A stretch of DNA of 48,421 nucleotides from an uncultured Butyricicoccus sp. Lineage in GTDB: Bacteria > Bacillota > Clostridia > Oscillospirales > Butyricicoccaceae. Where the stretch lies: NCBI GenBank assembly GCA_910584935.1, contig CAJUDU010000012.1:1-48421 (forward strand). The letters run 5' to 3'. Below, in pieces: positions 23,492-33,033 of this stretch; positions within the stretch are counted from its first letter, which is position 1; each line of letters starts with the position of its first letter. The notes below the pieces were generated by a model. The model worked only from the letters and a program-made list of their open reading frames with translations, made no database searches and had not been told where the DNA came from. The translations under genes and the position numbers were made by a program.

Positions 23492-24537
23492 TTTGCATCA
23501 CCTTCTTCTATGGTTCTGCGGCGCAACTGGCCGCAGGCCGCATCAATATCCGGACCTAAGCGGCGGCGCACGGTTGCCGTGACACCATGCCGCTCCAGTA
23601 TTTGCTGGAAACGCCGTACAGCTTCTTTGGTGGATGGCTGTACTGGGCTTTCCTTCACCGGATTCAGCGGTATCAAATTCACATGCCCCGGTCTGCCTTT
23701 CAGCAGCCCTGCGAGGCGTTCCGCCTGCCATGGGCGGTCGCTGATGCCCCGTGACATAGCATATTCATACGAAATACGCCGTCCGGTTGTGTCAAAATAG
23801 TAGGCACACGCCTGCATCAGCCGCGCGATGGGATAGCTCTGGTTGACAGGCATCAGCCTGTCCCGGCTTTCATCATCTGGCGCGTGCAGGGAAATGGAAA
23901 GGGTGATTTGCAGCCGTTCCCCTGCTAACTTCTCTATTTTATCAGCTAATCCGCTTGTTGACAAGGATATATGCCGCTGTCCGATGTTAATTCCTTCCTT
24001 GCACGATACAAGATGCAAAAATTTCAGCACATTTTCATAGTTATCAAGGGGTTCTCCAGTGCCCATCAGCACGATATTGCTAACTTTTTGCCCAGAATCT
24101 TTTTCTGTGAACAAAACCTCATCTAAAATCTCACCCGCAGACAAATTGCGTTTCAGCCCAAATAATCCAGAAGCACAGAACTTGCAGCCCATACGGCAAC
24201 CCACCTGGGTGGATACACAGACGGTATTGCCATGTGCATAGCGCATCAGAACGCTTTCTACGCAGTCGCCATCCTGCATTTGCCATAAGTATTTCACCGT
24301 GCCATCATGTGCGGAAACCTGCTTGCGCTGGATTTTGGGCACAGTCAAGGTGAACTGTTCTGCCAGCCGTGCGCGCAAATCCTTTGACAAGTTATTCATT
24401 TCATCAAAAGAGCTGACAGGCGTATGCAGCCATTTGAATATCTGTCCTGCGCGGAAAGGCTTTTCACCCATAGCTTCCAGCACCTGCCGCAATTCGGCAA
24501 GGGTTAGACATTTGATTTCGGGTTTTGCTCCATTCAT
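23488..24537 (-). CDS. rlmN: 23S rRNA (adenine2503-C2)-methyltransferase RlmN
   Basis: A radical SAM enzyme that methylates A2503 in the peptidyl-transferase centre (and some tRNAs). The 4Fe-4S motif C-x3-C-x2-C is in VGCRMGCKFCASG; the catalytic cysteines appear in TVCVSTQ and, near the end, DIDAACGQLR. The 349-residue length is typical. The start has AAGGAG with good spacing and overlaps the rsmB stop by four bases. Confidence 0.97.
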   Translation of the reverse strand: MNGAKPEIKCLTLAELRQVLEAMGEKPFRAGQIFKWLHTPVSSFDEMNNLSKDLRARLAEQFTLTVPKIQRKQVSAHDGTVKYLWQMQDGDCVESVLMRYAHGNTVCVSTQVGCRMGCKFCASGLFGLKRNLSAGEILDEVLFTEKDSGQKVSNIVLMGTGEPLDNYENVLKFLHLVSCKEGINIGQRHISLSTSGLADKIEKLAGERLQITLSISLHAPDDESRDRLMPVNQSYPIARLMQACAYYFDTTGRRISYEYAMSRGISDRPWQAERLAGLLKGRPGHVNLIPLNPVKESPVQPSTKEAVRRFQQILERHGVTATVRRRLGPDIDAACGQLRRRTIEEGDAK

Positions 24538-25880
24538 GCGTTTCTCCTTAGTTTTGCAATGAAAAAACCATCGGTTTGATGCAGATGCGGCAGCAAGGTA
24601 ATACAGCCATCAGTCCGGCCGCACACCGGATGTGTAAAGGCTTCTAACTTGAATGCCGGGTTTTTAGCGAGAAAATCACGGATCACATCCTCATTTTCGC
24701 GCTGTAAGATGGTGCAAGTTGAATAAACAAGTACACCGCCTTTGCGAACATAATCCGAACAGTTTTCCAAAATCGCGGATTGGGTTGCTGGCAGCCCTGC
24801 AATGCTTTCATCTGTTTTGAAACGGATTTCCGGCTTTTTCCGGATGATGCCTAATCCGGAACAGGGCACATCACACAGCACAAAATCCGCTGATTCCAAC
24901 AAATCTGGCTGACAGATGCAGCCATCTGCGCGACGCGGGATGATACTCGTTAACCCTAAGCGTTCTGCTCCAGCACGGATAAGCCCCAATTTATGTTCAT
25001 AAATATCGCAGGCAATGATTTCCCCACGGTTGCCCATGCGTTCTGCCATGTAAAAGGTTTTCCCACCTGGCGCGGCACAGCAGTCAATCACCCGTGCCCC
25101 TGGCTGTGGGTTTAAGACTTCGACACAAGCCGCGCTTGCCGCATCCTGCACGGTAATGCAGCCCTCCGCAAAAAGCGGATGTGCTGCAATCTCGCCACCG
25201 CTGCACAGCAGGATATTCGGCATTGCCGGGTGGGGCTGAACCGTAAACCCATCCTGCGCAAGCTGTACGGCAGCCGCTTCAGCCGCCAGTTTTAACTGAT
25301 TCACCCGCACAGAAGCCGGCGGGGCGGTATTATTTGCCTGGACAATACGTCCAGCCTCTTTTTGCCCGAATTGTTCACTTAATTTGCGTACAAACCATTC
25401 TGGATGGCTATACTGTAAAGCATAATAGCTTTCCTTATCTGGGCAGTCCAGCCGGGGCAGTTTGCCTGCCTGCTGATCCCGTGCGATTGACCGCAGTACC
25501 CCATTGGCAAAACCAACCGTGCGTTCATCCGCATGGCAGTAACGCCGAATCATGTTGACACTTTCCGCAACAGCGGCATGGGCAGGAATACGGTCCAGCA
25601 TAGTGAGCTGATAAACTGCCATACGCAGAATATCCAGCACCCGTGGGGCAAGGCGGCTTAGCCGCACTTTAGAATATTTCGACAGATAAAAATCACACAT
25701 CCGGCGGTTTTGCAATGTGCCATACAGCAGCCGCGCCGCAAGTGCCGCGTCACGGTCAGCCAACCCCGCACGGGATTGGAAATGGTGCAATGCCCCATCT
25801 GACCATGCCCCATCTTCTGCCATAGCAAATAGTGCAAACGCAGCGGTTTCCCGGGCATTTGCCGGTTTCTTTTTAATCAT
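24534..25880 (-). CDS. rsmB: 16S rRNA (cytosine967-C5)-methyltransferase RsmB
   Basis: A NusB-like N-terminal domain (about 1-140) is joined to a SAM-dependent C5-cytosine methyltransferase. SAM motif: DCCAAPGGKTFYMAE; the catalytic pair of cysteines is in CDVPCSGLGIIRKKPE and LVYSTCTILQREN. I chose ATG 25878-25880, which overlaps the stop of the upstream peptidase gene by eight bases; the frame extends to 25955 but that part duplicates the peptidase coding region. Length is 448 residues. Confidence 0.95.
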   Translation of the reverse strand: MIKKKPANARETAAFALFAMAEDGAWSDGALHHFQSRAGLADRDAALAARLLYGTLQNRRMCDFYLSKYSKVRLSRLAPRVLDILRMAVYQLTMLDRIPAHAAVAESVNMIRRYCHADERTVGFANGVLRSIARDQQAGKLPRLDCPDKESYYALQYSHPEWFVRKLSEQFGQKEAGRIVQANNTAPPASVRVNQLKLAAEAAAVQLAQDGFTVQPHPAMPNILLCSGGEIAAHPLFAEGCITVQDAASAACVEVLNPQPGARVIDCCAAPGGKTFYMAERMGNRGEIIACDIYEHKLGLIRAGAERLGLTSIIPRRADGCICQPDLLESADFVLCDVPCSGLGIIRKKPEIRFKTDESIAGLPATQSAILENCSDYVRKGGVLVYSTCTILQRENEDVIRDFLAKNPAFKLEAFTHPVCGRTDGCITLLPHLHQTDGFFIAKLRRNA

Positions 25881-26574
25881 CGCGCCGTCCCCGACCTCCA
25901 AAAATGAGTATAAGCCGCAAAAGCTGTGCCAAGGAAACAGCCAGCGCAGCAACATAAGTCATTGCGGCTGCCCAAAGCGTTTTCTTTGCCAACGGGTATT
26001 CGTCATCGTATAATAGCCTGCTACTGCGGATTGCCTCCAGCGCACGCCCAGAAGCATTGAGTTCCACTGGCAATGTCACAAGCTGGAATACTGTAGACAA
26101 GCTGAAAAATGCAATCCCAACGGTAATGAGCGTGCCAAAGCTGAATACCAGCCCAATCAAAATCAGCGGCATGGCAAGTGTAGAACCGATATTCGTGGCG
26201 GGAATAATAGCGGCGCGCAGTTTCATCGGTGCATAACCTGTTGCATATTGCACAGCATGCCCAGCTTCATGGGCGGCAACGCCAATGGAAGCCACTGACG
26301 TGGAACCATACACGCCATCAGACAACCGGATAACATTATCCCGCGGGTCAAAGTGGTCGGTCAGGTGCCCGGAAATACGTTCAATACGCACTCCTGTTGC
26401 CCCACCTGCGCGGAGCACAGCCTGCGCCGCCTGTGCACCAGTTAAATGCTGCCGGCTATACACTTGTGAATATTTGCTAAATGTTGCATTGACCTTGTAT
26501 TGTGCCCAGAATGCCAAAAGCACGCAAGGCAATACCAATATCAAGTAATACATATCAAACCCATAATAAGGCAT
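25873..26574 (-). CDS. YugP-type membrane zinc metallopeptidase
   Basis: A membrane-bound neutral zinc peptidase-like protein of unknown substrate. The HEAGH zinc motif (GVAAHEAGHAVQYATGY, about 105-121) follows an N-terminal helix (YYLILVLPCVLLAFWAQYK); three more hydrophobic helices follow (about 140-160, 165-185, 205-225). The 233-residue length is normal. It sits in the housekeeping operon between fmt and rsmB, an arrangement seen in Clostridia. The 118-base space before it holds only a weak promoter-like pair (TTGCGA-17-TTTTAT). Confidence 0.9.
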   Translation of the reverse strand: MPYYGFDMYYLILVLPCVLLAFWAQYKVNATFSKYSQVYSRQHLTGAQAAQAVLRAGGATGVRIERISGHLTDHFDPRDNVIRLSDGVYGSTSVASIGVAAHEAGHAVQYATGYAPMKLRAAIIPATNIGSTLAMPLILIGLVFSFGTLITVGIAFFSLSTVFQLVTLPVELNASGRALEAIRSSRLLYDDEYPLAKKTLWAAAMTYVAALAVSLAQLLRLILIFGGRGRRDD

Positions 26575-26692
26575 TTAAAATCCCTGCTTTCTTTGAAGTT
26601 TGCCCTTTTGCCTCCCGGATAAAACATTTTCCCATCTTTTTTCGCAAATTATTCCCGCAAGTATGACGCCTTTTCCGTAAGTGTTTTTCCCT

Positions 26693-27616
26693 TTACACCC
26701 CTAAGATAGTGCCAGTTTCTATGCTGTGCCCACGTAAATAGTCCTTTGCATCCATGCGTTTGCCGCCAACCATTTGGATTTCTGTCAAACGGACTGCACC
26801 ATCACCACATGCAACCACCAATCCTGTTTTTGTATCGGCGGTTAAAACCTCACCAGGCTTGCCATGCCCTTCGGCAGGTTCTGCTGCATAGACTTTCATT
26901 CGTACACCATGCAGCGTTGTCAGCGCAATTGGCCACGGATTTAGCCCACGGATCAGACAATCTATCTCTTGTAAAGGCTTTAACCAGTCGATTATTGCAA
27001 TTTCCTTGTTAAGCATTGGGGCATAACTGGATAAGTTTTCATCCTGCGGCACTGGCGTGATTTCATCCAGCCGCTGGATGGTTTCGCTTAGCAGAGCCGC
27101 GCCCGCTTGTGCTAAGCGGTCAAACAACTGTCCCGCAGTTTCCCGCGCGCCAATTTCTGTCTGCCATGACAGCAGCATATCCCCGGTATCCAACCCACGT
27201 GCCATTTTCATCGTTGTCACACCGGCATACTGATCCCCTGCAATCACTGACCATTGGATTGGCGCTGCGCCGCGCCAGCGCGGCAACAGTGAACCATGCA
27301 CATTGACGCATCCATACACCGGATAATCCAGCACATATGGCGGCAGCAGCTTGCCATAAGCAACCACAACAATAATTTCTGGTTTTTCCTGTTCAAGTAG
27401 CGGCACCAGACTGCCATCTTTTAGCGTTTCTGGCTGATACACGGTCAGCCCTTCTTCCAGCGTCAGCGTCTTTACTGGCGGCGGCGTCAACTTCATTTTA
27501 CGCCCCTGCGGTTTATCTGGCTGAGTGACAACTCCAACGATCTCATGCCCATCCGCAAGCAAGCGACGCAGACATGGCACAGCAAAATCTGGTGTGCCCA
27601 TGAATAATATTCTCAT
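26693..27616 (-). CDS. fmt: Methionyl-tRNA formyltransferase
   Basis: Formylates Met-tRNAi using 10-formyl-tetrahydrofolate. Marks: MGTPDFAVPCLRRL start, NVHGSLLPRWRGAAPIQWSV (catalytic Asn/His and SLLP formyl-THF loop) and the MARGLDTGDML metal-side motif. The C-terminal OB-like tRNA-binding part is present (307 residues in all). Its ATG overlaps the def stop by one base (TAATG), so the enzymes that add and remove the formyl group are coupled. Confidence 0.97.
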   Translation of the reverse strand: MRILFMGTPDFAVPCLRRLLADGHEIVGVVTQPDKPQGRKMKLTPPPVKTLTLEEGLTVYQPETLKDGSLVPLLEQEKPEIIVVVAYGKLLPPYVLDYPVYGCVNVHGSLLPRWRGAAPIQWSVIAGDQYAGVTTMKMARGLDTGDMLLSWQTEIGARETAGQLFDRLAQAGAALLSETIQRLDEITPVPQDENLSSYAPMLNKEIAIIDWLKPLQEIDCLIRGLNPWPIALTTLHGVRMKVYAAEPAEGHGKPGEVLTADTKTGLVVACGDGAVRLTEIQMVGGKRMDAKDYLRGHSIETGTILGV

Positions 27617-28101
27617 TATTTTTCCTGCTCCAGTTCTTCCGGGTCAAAAAATTCGGTGACTTTTTCGGTGAACAAATGCCCATCCAGATGTTCGGTTTCA
27701 TGGCAAAAACACTGTGCAACAACGCCTTCACCTTCCCGTTCAAACCATTCGCCATTCCGGTCTTGCGCACGTACTTTTGCCCAGGTTGGACGGTCAACAT
27801 ATCCCCATTCACCTGGCACTGATAAGCAGCCTTCGGGCGTGGAAACCAATTCATTCATGTCAATCACTTCCGGGTTAATCAGTTCTATCACTTCTTCGGG
27901 ATCTTTGTTGATATCCATCAGCACAACTACCCGCCGTAAAACACCAACTTGCGGCGCAGCTAACCCTGCCCCGCCTGCCTCCGCAAGGGTTTGCCGCATA
28001 TCATCCAACAAGATATGCAGCCGTTTGTCAAACTTGGTGACAACACGGCATTTTTTCGTCAGCATTTCATCGCCCTTGACTAATATGTTGCGAATCGCCA
28101 T
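27616..28101 (-). CDS. def: Peptide deformylase
   Basis: Removes the N-formyl group from nascent proteins. All three motifs are visible: GAGLAAPQVGV, EGCLSVPG and HETEHLDGHLF; the metal ligands (Cys of motif 2, the two His of HExxH) are intact. Motif 3 has TE where ID is common. The 161-residue length is normal. AAAGGAAG is placed correctly before the ATG. It lies 15 bases after priA. Confidence 0.97.
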   Translation of the reverse strand: MAIRNILVKGDEMLTKKCRVVTKFDKRLHILLDDMRQTLAEAGGAGLAAPQVGVLRRVVVLMDINKDPEEVIELINPEVIDMNELVSTPEGCLSVPGEWGYVDRPTWAKVRAQDRNGEWFEREGEGVVAQCFCHETEHLDGHLFTEKVTEFFDPEELEQEK

Positions 28102-28116
28102 CGTTTATAACTTCCT

Positions 28117-30579
28117 TTACATAGAATCTGGGTTCAAGTCCGCAAATAAACTGATCCCCTTATTTTTTTTATCCGCAGCAAATTCCTGCATAATACCGGA
28201 TATCAATGTCCGCCGGCGCTTATTATCTGGGCACCGTATGGTTAAATGGTAACGATAATACCCCGCAACCCGCACCATATTCGCTGGAGCAGGGCCTAAC
28301 ACTGGATATTTGAAATCTGCAAACTGTCCTTCCATCAAGCTGAGCAAACGGTTCTTAAGGCGCACAAGCGATTCCAATACGGCTTGTTCCTGCTGACCGC
28401 TCGCGGAAAGCAACAAAAGTTGATAAATAGGCGGTGTTTGGGTTGCACGGCGGTTTTCCAGTTCCCGTGCATAAAACGCCGCATAATCCTGCCGTGCCGC
28501 CGCCAAAATGACTGGATGTTCTGGGCTAAAGGTTTGGATTACAGCCCTGCCCTGCTTTTCGCGCCGCCCAGCGCGCCCGACGACTTGCGTAATCAGTGAA
28601 AAGGTATGCTCCCGAGCACGGAAATCCTGCGCATACAGCGATTGGTCAGCATCCAGCACACCGACAAGAGTTACATTTTCAAAATCCAATCCTTTTGTCA
28701 CCATTTGAGTGCCAAGTAAGATATCCGCTTTGCCTGCCGCAAAAGCAGAAAACAACTTCTGGTGTGCATTTTTTGCAGATGTTGTATCCGCATCCATGCG
28801 CAGTATCCGCGCCTCTGGAAACAGGTTGTACAATTCTTCCTCTACCCGCTGTGTGCCTGGGATTTCCATAAATAAATGTGAGTTCCCACAAGCGGGGCAA
28901 ATATCCCGGATTTTCATAGACGCCCCGCAATAATGACACATCGCCCTGCCATTTGCCGAATGGTAAGTCATCGTCGTTGAGCAGGAGGGGCATTCCGGCA
29001 TCCAGCCGCAAACCGGGCAGCCAACCACACGGCTGGCACCGCGGCGGTTCAGGAATAAAATAGATTGTTCCCCACAGGATAAATTCTTTTGCAATTCCTC
29101 TTGCAAGACAAAGCCAATTGTACCGTCATTCCCTTTGCGGGACAGTCCGCGCATATCCGCAATCAGCACTTGCGGCAAACCGCCACTGCCAAACCGTTCC
29201 GGCAGGCGGAAAATTGAATATTTACCGCTTTCCGCGCCGAATGCGCTTTCAACCGATGGTGTTGCCGAACCAAGCAAAAGCAATGCGTTTTGTTGTGCCA
29301 CGCGGAATTTTGCAACATCTCGCGCATGGTACCGCGGGGAAAAGTCAGATTTATAAGCGCTGTCCTGTTCTTCATCAATCACGATAAGCCCAAGAGCCAC
29401 GGCTGGCGCAAATACAGCAGACCGTGTGCCAATGACTACCCGCGCAATGCCAGATCGTATTTTCTTCCAGCTATCATAACGTTCGCTAGGGCTGAGGGCT
29501 GAATGTAGCACGGCAACCAATTGCCCAAATTGTGCGGCAAAGATACGTATCAGTTGTGGCGTCAGCCCAATTTCCGGGACAAGCACAATCGCAGACTGTC
29601 CCTTTTCCAGCACATCACCAATCAGTTTCAAATACACTTGGGTTTTACCGCTGCCAGTCACACCATGCAGCAAAGCGGCGGCAGGTGCATCCTGCTCCAG
29701 AAAAGCACGAATCCCTTCATATGCCTGCTGTTGGCTTTCGCTGAGGATAGGCGGCGGTTCCGGTGCAATTTCGGCATAATCCGGCGTGCGGAAGTGTTCC
29801 TTTTGGAAGCATTCCAACATACCACATCTGACCATACGGCGCAGCATTTCCGCTGAAATCCCTGTCATATATTGTAGTTCCTGCTTGCTCATGGTGTCCC
29901 CACCTGCCAAGCAGCTAACAACATCCTGCCAAATTGGACTGCGGCGTTTCCGCCCTGCCTGTACCATGGCTTCGCCTGGATCAACGGCTAAACGGTACAC
30001 CCGCTCAGTCTTATCCTTTGCGCGCTGGGTAATATTGCTTTGGTAACGCAATATCCCACGGCGGCACAGTTCATCCAAATGCCCCATAACCGGATAGCTT
30101 GGCAGCAGCGCACGAATTTCTTCCAATGTTCGGGTCGGGGTGTCTGCCGTAAATATGGATAATAGCCGCGCAAATTCTTGCCCCGCCAATGCTTGTACCT
30201 GTTCTGCATCCCCTTGCAGGGTATAGCTGTCTTTACGCGCCAGCCAAAGCCCTGTTGGCAGAATCACACGGGTGCATTCATAAAATGTGCAATACAAATG
30301 GGAACGCATCCATGCCGCGAGTTTAATTTGCCCTGCGTCAAGCACTGGTATATCATCCAGCAATTCATAAACTGTTTTCAGTTTTTCGGTTTCATAACTG
30401 GAATTTTCCCGGAAAGCTGCGATAATACCTTCTACGCGCCGGTTGCCTTTTCCAAATGGCACCAACACACGGCATCCAACATCTGCCGCCGCCAATGCTT
30501 TTGGCAGGATATAATCATATAATTTATCCAGCGCAAAAGTTCCAACATCCACCGCAACCGCACAGATTTTTATTGGCAT
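28117..30579 (-). CDS. priA: Primosomal protein N' (replication restart helicase PriA)
   Basis: Restarts stalled replication forks. It has an N-terminal 3'-DNA-binding region (about 1-105), a winged helix, then a superfamily-2 helicase: Walker A (HGVTGSGKTQVYL), Walker B DEEQ, GSATPS, and motifs V/VI (GTQMVTKGLDF, QVVGRAGRREKQGR). A zinc-binding insert with paired cysteines (CPVCGWMPECPSC and MCHYCG) is present. The Walker B box reads DEEQD in place of the usual DEEHD. The 820-residue length is somewhat above the E. coli enzyme and normal for Firmicutes. It overlaps coaBC by 10 bases. Confidence 0.96.
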   Translation of the reverse strand: MPIKICAVAVDVGTFALDKLYDYILPKALAAADVGCRVLVPFGKGNRRVEGIIAAFRENSSYETEKLKTVYELLDDIPVLDAGQIKLAAWMRSHLYCTFYECTRVILPTGLWLARKDSYTLQGDAEQVQALAGQEFARLLSIFTADTPTRTLEEIRALLPSYPVMGHLDELCRRGILRYQSNITQRAKDKTERVYRLAVDPGEAMVQAGRKRRSPIWQDVVSCLAGGDTMSKQELQYMTGISAEMLRRMVRCGMLECFQKEHFRTPDYAEIAPEPPPILSESQQQAYEGIRAFLEQDAPAAALLHGVTGSGKTQVYLKLIGDVLEKGQSAIVLVPEIGLTPQLIRIFAAQFGQLVAVLHSALSPSERYDSWKKIRSGIARVVIGTRSAVFAPAVALGLIVIDEEQDSAYKSDFSPRYHARDVAKFRVAQQNALLLLGSATPSVESAFGAESGKYSIFRLPERFGSGGLPQVLIADMRGLSRKGNDGTIGFVLQEELQKNLSCGEQSILFLNRRGASRVVGCPVCGWMPECPSCSTTMTYHSANGRAMCHYCGASMKIRDICPACGNSHLFMEIPGTQRVEEELYNLFPEARILRMDADTTSAKNAHQKLFSAFAAGKADILLGTQMVTKGLDFENVTLVGVLDADQSLYAQDFRAREHTFSLITQVVGRAGRREKQGRAVIQTFSPEHPVILAAARQDYAAFYARELENRRATQTPPIYQLLLLSASGQQEQAVLESLVRLKNRLLSLMEGQFADFKYPVLGPAPANMVRVAGYYRYHLTIRCPDNKRRRTLISGIMQEFAADKKNKGISLFADLNPDSM

Positions 30580-31790
30580 TTGCCCTCCCTTTTCCTGCTT
30601 TCACGCAGCAGGCGGTCAAGCACAATATTTGCCAAGTCCTCTTTTGGCATCAATGGAAGCGGTTCTGCCGCCCCGCCTCGATATAGCAGTGTTGCAACAT
30701 TGGTGTCATGCGCAAACCCTGCGCCTGCTGTTTTCAGATTATTGGCAACCATCATATCACAATTTTTTGCAGCAAGTTTTTTTTGGGAATTCTCCAACAA
30801 ATCACGTGTTTCCATTGAAAAACCACAGATTAACTGACCTGCCTGCTTCATCGCGCCGATTTCCGCTAGAATATCCGGGTTGCGCACCAATGATACGGAA
30901 ATTTCACCTGATTTTTTCTTGATTTTATCTTCTGCTGCTGTCATGGGACGGTAATCGCCCACAGCGGCAGCTTTCACCACCCAATCTGTTTGTGGGAAAC
31001 CTGCCAGCACAGCATTGTGCATATCCTGTGCGGAAACCACTGGCACCATCTGGACGCCGCGGGGCGGCGTTAGCGCTGTTGGGCCCGAAACAAGTGTGAC
31101 CGCTGCGCCGCGTAAAGCGGCGCTTGCTGCAATGGCATAGCCCATTTTGCCAGTTGAATGGTTGGAAAGGAATCGTACAGGGTCAAGCGCTTCGCGGGTC
31201 GGCCCTGCTGTCACCAGGATTTTTATCCCTGCTAAATCCTGCACTGTTGCTGTGTGTTCGATTGCATCGGCAATATCCTGCGGGTCCGCGAGTTTGCCGC
31301 GCCCAGTATCCCCACACGCCAGCCTGCCGCTGGCAGGCGCAACAATCCGCGCACCGCGCTGCCGCAGGATTTCTATGTTTTCCTGTACAACCGGGTTTTC
31401 GTACATCCCAGTATTCATCGCTGGCGCAATGACCAGCGGCGCACGGGTTGCCATAAGCGTTGTCGACACCATATCATCCGCGATACCATGGGCAGCTTTG
31501 CCGATGATATTTGCGGTTGCAGGCGCAATTACAAACACATCCGCACGTTTTGCCAGTGAAATATGTTCCACTTCCCATGGGAAATCACGATGGAACATAT
31601 CAGTAACAACACGGTTGCCGGAAAGCACCTCCAACGTCAGCGGCGTGATAAACTCTGTGGCGGAACGAGTCATCAAAATAAACACATCCGCGCCTTTTTT
31701 CTTGAGGCGTGATGTTAAATCGGCAGCTTTATAAGCGGCAATGCCGCCGGTTACGCATAAAACAACCGATTTCCCTTGCAGGCTGCTCAT
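30570..31790 (-). CDS. coaBC: Bifunctional phosphopantothenoylcysteine decarboxylase/synthetase (CoaBC)
   Basis: Two consecutive CoA-pathway enzymes. CoaC part (about 1-190): GGIAAYKAADL, the catalytic-His region EVEHISLAKRADV and substrate-clamp APAMNTGMYENP. CoaB part (about 195-400): AGPTREALDPVRFLSNHS and KMGYAIA, KKSGEISVSLVRNPDIL. The 406-residue length is normal. Its ATG overlaps the rpoZ stop by four bases. Confidence 0.97.
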   Translation of the reverse strand: MSSLQGKSVVLCVTGGIAAYKAADLTSRLKKKGADVFILMTRSATEFITPLTLEVLSGNRVVTDMFHRDFPWEVEHISLAKRADVFVIAPATANIIGKAAHGIADDMVSTTLMATRAPLVIAPAMNTGMYENPVVQENIEILRQRGARIVAPASGRLACGDTGRGKLADPQDIADAIEHTATVQDLAGIKILVTAGPTREALDPVRFLSNHSTGKMGYAIAASAALRGAAVTLVSGPTALTPPRGVQMVPVVSAQDMHNAVLAGFPQTDWVVKAAAVGDYRPMTAAEDKIKKKSGEISVSLVRNPDILAEIGAMKQAGQLICGFSMETRDLLENSQKKLAAKNCDMMVANNLKTAGAGFAHDTNVATLLYRGGAAEPLPLMPKEDLANIVLDRLLRESRKREGKCQ

Positions 31791-32149
31791 AAAATATCAT
31801 CCTCAGTCATATCATCTGCATCCAGCGCATCCTCAGTATCCTCCGCGCTGGCATCTGCATCCTGGGCTTCCTCCGGGTCTTCATCCAAATGGCTGTCATC
31901 ATAATCCAAATCAATATCCAGCCCGCCGCGCAGGGTATGTTCTGGTTTCTCCACCTTCGGACCTGGACGATAATGAATGGTGCCTGCCGCAATTTCATCC
32001 AGCGCCAGTTTCACTGCCTTATCCGACAATGGATCGCCATTTTCCTCGGACTCCTGTGAAATATCGCGTGCCCGCTGTGCTGCCAGATTGACCAGCAGGT
32101 AACGGTTGCCCACACGTTTCATCAGTTCATTCATGGATGGTTTTAACAT
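31787..32149 (-). CDS. rpoZ: RNA polymerase omega subunit with an acidic C-terminal tail
   Basis: Helps RNA polymerase assembly. The core (about 1-72) has the omega pattern: NRYLLVNLAAQRARDI and KAVKLALDEIAAGTIHY. After residue ~75 there is a long tail with about half Asp/Glu (including DYDDSHLDEDPEEAQDAD), making 120 residues, where typical omega proteins have 60-90. The position between gmk and coaBC is the standard Firmicutes one. AAAGGGG precedes the ATG. Confidence 0.93.
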   Translation of the reverse strand: MLKPSMNELMKRVGNRYLLVNLAAQRARDISQESEENGDPLSDKAVKLALDEIAAGTIHYRPGPKVEKPEHTLRGGLDIDLDYDDSHLDEDPEEAQDADASAEDTEDALDADDMTEDDIL

Positions 32150-32186
32150 AACTTAGATTACCCCTTTATATGGAAAGATTTTATGT

Positions 32187-32774
32187 TCATTTGTCAATTT
32201 TATCACGGTTGCGGCAGCGTTCGGCTGCCAAAACCGCTAAAAGGTCTGCCACAGCATTTTCCAGCCTGTCATTGGTGATAATATAATCAAACCGGTTCGC
32301 AAAACCCATTTCCTGTCTGGCTGTTTGCAAACGCCCCTGTACTTTTTCATCGCTTTCGGTGCCGCGCCCACGCAAACGGCGTTCTAATTCGTCCATAGAA
32401 GGCGGCGCAACAAATACCATCACGGCATCTGGGCGCTTGTTATGAATCTGCATTGCACCCTGTACTTCAATTTCCAGCACAACATCGCGCCCCTGCGCAA
32501 GCTGCTGGTCAACTGGCGCTTCCAATGTGCCATAATAATTGCCGACATATTGGGCATATTCCAAAAATGCGCCTTGTTTTATTTTTTCTTTAAATGCTTC
32601 ATGTGTCAGGAAATAATAATGCACCCCATCCTGTTCCTCGCCGCGTGGCGCACGGGTGGTCGCGGAAACCGATAAAAACACATTTTTATCCCGCTCCAGC
32701 ACTTGCCCCAAGATTGTTCCTTTGCCAGTACCTGACGGCCCTGTGAATACATAAAGCTGCCCTTTTTTACCCAT
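32187..32774 (-). CDS. gmk: Guanylate kinase
   Basis: Phosphorylates GMP to GDP. P-loop FTGPSGTGKGTIL near the start, GMP-binding SVSATTRAPRGEEQDGVHY, and LEIEVQGAMQI are clear. I chose ATG 32772-32774, which overlaps the remA stop by eight bases with GAGGAGG upstream; the frame extends to 32843 in remA sequence. Length is 195 residues. Confidence 0.97.
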   Translation of the reverse strand: MGKKGQLYVFTGPSGTGKGTILGQVLERDKNVFLSVSATTRAPRGEEQDGVHYYFLTHEAFKEKIKQGAFLEYAQYVGNYYGTLEAPVDQQLAQGRDVVLEIEVQGAMQIHNKRPDAVMVFVAPPSMDELERRLRGRGTESDEKVQGRLQTARQEMGFANRFDYIITNDRLENAVADLLAVLAAERCRNRDKIDK

Positions 32775-33021
32775 TGTCATCCTCCTCGCCAGTTTCAGCG
32801 CGCCCAGCGATTGTTTCCGGCTGAATGGCAGACAAGATGACATGACCGCTGTCTGTCATCAGCACAGCGCGTGTACGCCGCCCATATGTTGCGTCAATCA
32901 GCACGCCACGGTCACGCGATTCCTGCATAATACGCTTAATCGGCGCGGAATCCGGGCTTACAATCGCAACCAGCCGACTAGCAGAAACCATGTTGCCAAA
33001 CCCGATATTGATGAGTTTCAT
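32767..33021 (-). CDS. remA: Extracellular matrix regulator RemA (DUF370)
   Basis: A small DNA-binding protein that in B. subtilis activates matrix and osmoprotectant genes. The 84-residue protein shows the strongly conserved pattern MKLINIGFGNMVSASRLVAI, followed by SPDSAPIKR and GVLIDATYGRRTRAVL. It lies 12 bases after yicC and overlaps gmk, the standard order. Its presence fits a biofilm-capable or surface-associated lifestyle. Confidence 0.95.
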   Translation of the reverse strand: MKLINIGFGNMVSASRLVAIVSPDSAPIKRIMQESRDRGVLIDATYGRRTRAVLMTDSGHVILSAIQPETIAGRAETGEEDDNG

Positions 33022-33033
33022 CCTGTCCCCCCC

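Noticed and set aside
28126..28145. GGTTCAAGTCC, resembling a tRNA T-arm
   Set aside because: It is the 3' coding end of priA, and no acceptor stem, anticodon arm or D-arm can be folded around it.
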